Of a stretch of DNA of 64,000 nt, positions 62,635 to 64,000 are shown one piece after another. Each line of letters starts with the position of its first letter. Position 1 is the stretch's first letter. Under the pieces are notes generated by a model. The model saw only the letters and a list, made by a program, of their open reading frames with translations, was not told where the DNA came from and ran no database searches. The stretch is from Cycas panzhihuaensis (lineage: Eukaryota; Cycadophyta): assembly GCA_023213395.1 (NCBI GenBank), contig CM041465.1, forward strand, positions 4,960,001 to 5,024,000. The letters run 5' to 3'. A program made the position numbers and the translations under genes.

Positions 62635-64000
62635 TTTTTAAGCTTAAAAAAAGGTAAAAACGATTAAAAATCAATTAAACAAACACAAAAATTTATTAAG
62701 AAAACCTATAAATAACGTCAGTCTACATGCAGATAGCTAATATGATCACTTTTACTGCCTAGGTCTACTCACAAGTAACCGAAATATGCTAAAAAACACA
62801 AAAAAAATGATTTTCCACCAATATTTTGTCCTGTAGTGCTACATATGACCACTGCCAGATCATGGATCTCGAAAAATTGTGCCTCATGGCATTTACTTTC
62901 CAAAATTTGACTCCAAATAGTCCAAGAAAGCCTCTGGCACTCAAAAAACCACATGACTAGGGGCTAGCAAACAAGAGGCTTTAAATTGGACTCCAAACGA
63001 AAACCCAATTCACTTTAATTTCGCTTAAACTTTAGAAAATATAAAATATATTTTATCCAAAGTTTTCTAAAGAATATTCTTAATGAAATATTCCTCTTTT
63101 CTAGCGTGAACGACGTTGGATTCCTCGACAGAAAATGCTTTATCTGATAAACAATTGTGGTTTTTCCAAAAATAACCCCGCCACTGGCCCATCAGGTTGT
63201 CAACGATTAGAATGACAAGTCATTGTCAAGGGTTTCATTGCATGTTTCATTATTGTGCATGCAAAAAAACAGTTGCCTCCCTCCTATGATCTCGTTTTTG
63301 GTTTGCATGCCAAACGTTTTTCAATGGAGATGGATTTGGCCTATGTTTTTTGTTGTTGCACCTTGCATGGACCTATATCTAGTCTGTAATTCACTTGCAT
63401 GCCAGATATTTTGCACTTAGATTGATTTGGCATAGTTTGGACAACTTTCCACCATTTTTTGCTTCTCTTTTATGCCTAAATCCACTTCCAATTGATGCCA
63501 AATCACTATACAAATGTCTATAACATCCTCAGAAAGTGAATATAGTCCAAATATATGCTTTATTTGGGTTAGAAAAGAGAAAATTCACTTGGGCGTCCTT
63601 ACACAACAATGTGACCTCCACAATGTGAAATGGCCCATCAAATGTATCTTTTTCAAATCTGTGACTTCTATTCACTTCTATGGACTATTAGGAGAGCACA
63701 ACATCTCTCAAATCCAAATTTCATTGCAGATTGACAAAGATATGATCAAATCTTTGGGCCACAAGTTGCCCTTCATGCGCAGGTCACACAATTTTGAAAT
63801 TCTTCAAAGATTCTGATTTTTTGATCAAGTTTAAAACTTTATAATATGTGATTTAGTATACTCTGTGGAATATACTCATTTTAATATATAGAGCCCCTTC
63901 CTAAATTTCAAAAAATTATTTTTTTTTAAATCAATCTTATAGTTCCTTTACCATGCATTTCCACTGTAATTTCACTTTTAATTTTTCAACAATCTTTTTA
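62635..64000 (-). other. presumed leader of copia I; nothing else recognised
   Basis: This 1.4-kb A/T-rich stretch lies above the I gag start. No PBS or LTR was found, so the 5' LTR of I is probably outside the window. A 100-residue open frame at 63514-63816 on the plus strand has no recognisable domain and is probably fortuitous. Part of this stretch could be something other than the I leader. Confidence 0.4.

Larger units (their letters stand above)
41561..64000 (-). mobile_element. Ty1/copia element I, interrupted by J and K, runs past window
   Basis: This is a minus-strand copia element whose 3' LTR starts at 41808, with RNase H/RT at 41816-43556, integrase and protease at 49280-50700, and gag at 50700-51358 and 62357-62634. 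Copia J (43562-49274) and gypsy K (51364-62351) split it. The 5' LTR was not found and probably lies beyond base 64000, so the end given is the window edge. It lies in an intron of the AMSH-like gene, on the same strand. It is the oldest element of this block. Confidence 0.85.

Noticed and set aside
63514-63816. 100-residue open frame at the window end
   Set aside because: No recognisable domain or codon pattern; probably fortuitous in A/T-rich leader or flank.
1-64000. CRISPR arrays, rRNA, tRNA genes, bacterial operons
   Set aside because: None seen. The repeats are LTRs or short tandem repeats, and the protein families are plant retroelements plus one plant gene.

Overview
This is plant nuclear DNA dominated by LTR retrotransposons. 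At least twelve Ty1/copia and Ty3/gypsy copies fill nearly all of the 64 kb, most of them broken by stops, frameshifts, deletions or nesting. Element structure was read directly: LTR pairs with TG...CA ends, target-site duplications (TSDs), initiator-Met-type primer binding sites (PBS), polypurine tracts (PPT), zinc knuckles, DSGA/DTGA/DGGA proteases, D-D-E integrases and YxDD reverse transcriptases. The only host gene seen is a run of four intact exons of an AMSH-type JAMM deubiquitinase on the minus strand (40.4-41.4 kb). It sits between two retrotransposons, so the gene has very large, retrotransposon-filled introns. That density suggests a large-genome land plant, perhaps a gymnosperm, but the species cannot be fixed from the sequence. 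Element letters (A to M) are labels for this annotation only.

Layout. 1-11.0 kb: three broken copies of one copia family, A (minus), B and C (plus), with a fragment of another element (M, minus LTR 4022-4319) between A and B. A 669-bp insertion in B holds two unrelated LTRs facing each other. 11.0-18.6 kb: copia D (plus, 539/538-bp LTRs, TSD CCAAC) with a 2.4-kb leader. 18.6-19.5 kb: an LTR-like remnant and a 227-bp tandem duplication. 19.5-24.8 kb: copia E (plus, 216-bp LTRs, TSD AATTC) inserted in the second unit of that duplication. 24.95-39.1 kb: copia H (minus), interrupted by copia F (25179-37212, TSD CAAAC), itself interrupted by gypsy G (29424-36221, TSD CCCTT). 39.1-41.6 kb: host AMSH exons and intron. 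41.6 kb to past the window end: copia I (minus), interrupted by copia J (43562-49274) and by gypsy K (51364-62351), which is interrupted by gypsy L (55068-60521, TSD GCGAT).

The nesting can be checked. Removing G joins the two halves of the F gag reading frame, removing L joins the K gag, and removing K joins the I gag. Relative ages follow: H before F before G, and I before both J and K, with K before L.

The most unusual items are K and L. Both are gypsy-type elements with gag and protease but no reverse transcriptase, RNase H or integrase core. The protease runs almost directly into an integrase C-terminal-like tail. Two independent insertions with the same architecture suggest a non-autonomous lineage moved in trans. 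K also has up to four gag zinc knuckles and an extra sense-strand, coiled-coil-like ORF before its 3' LTR.
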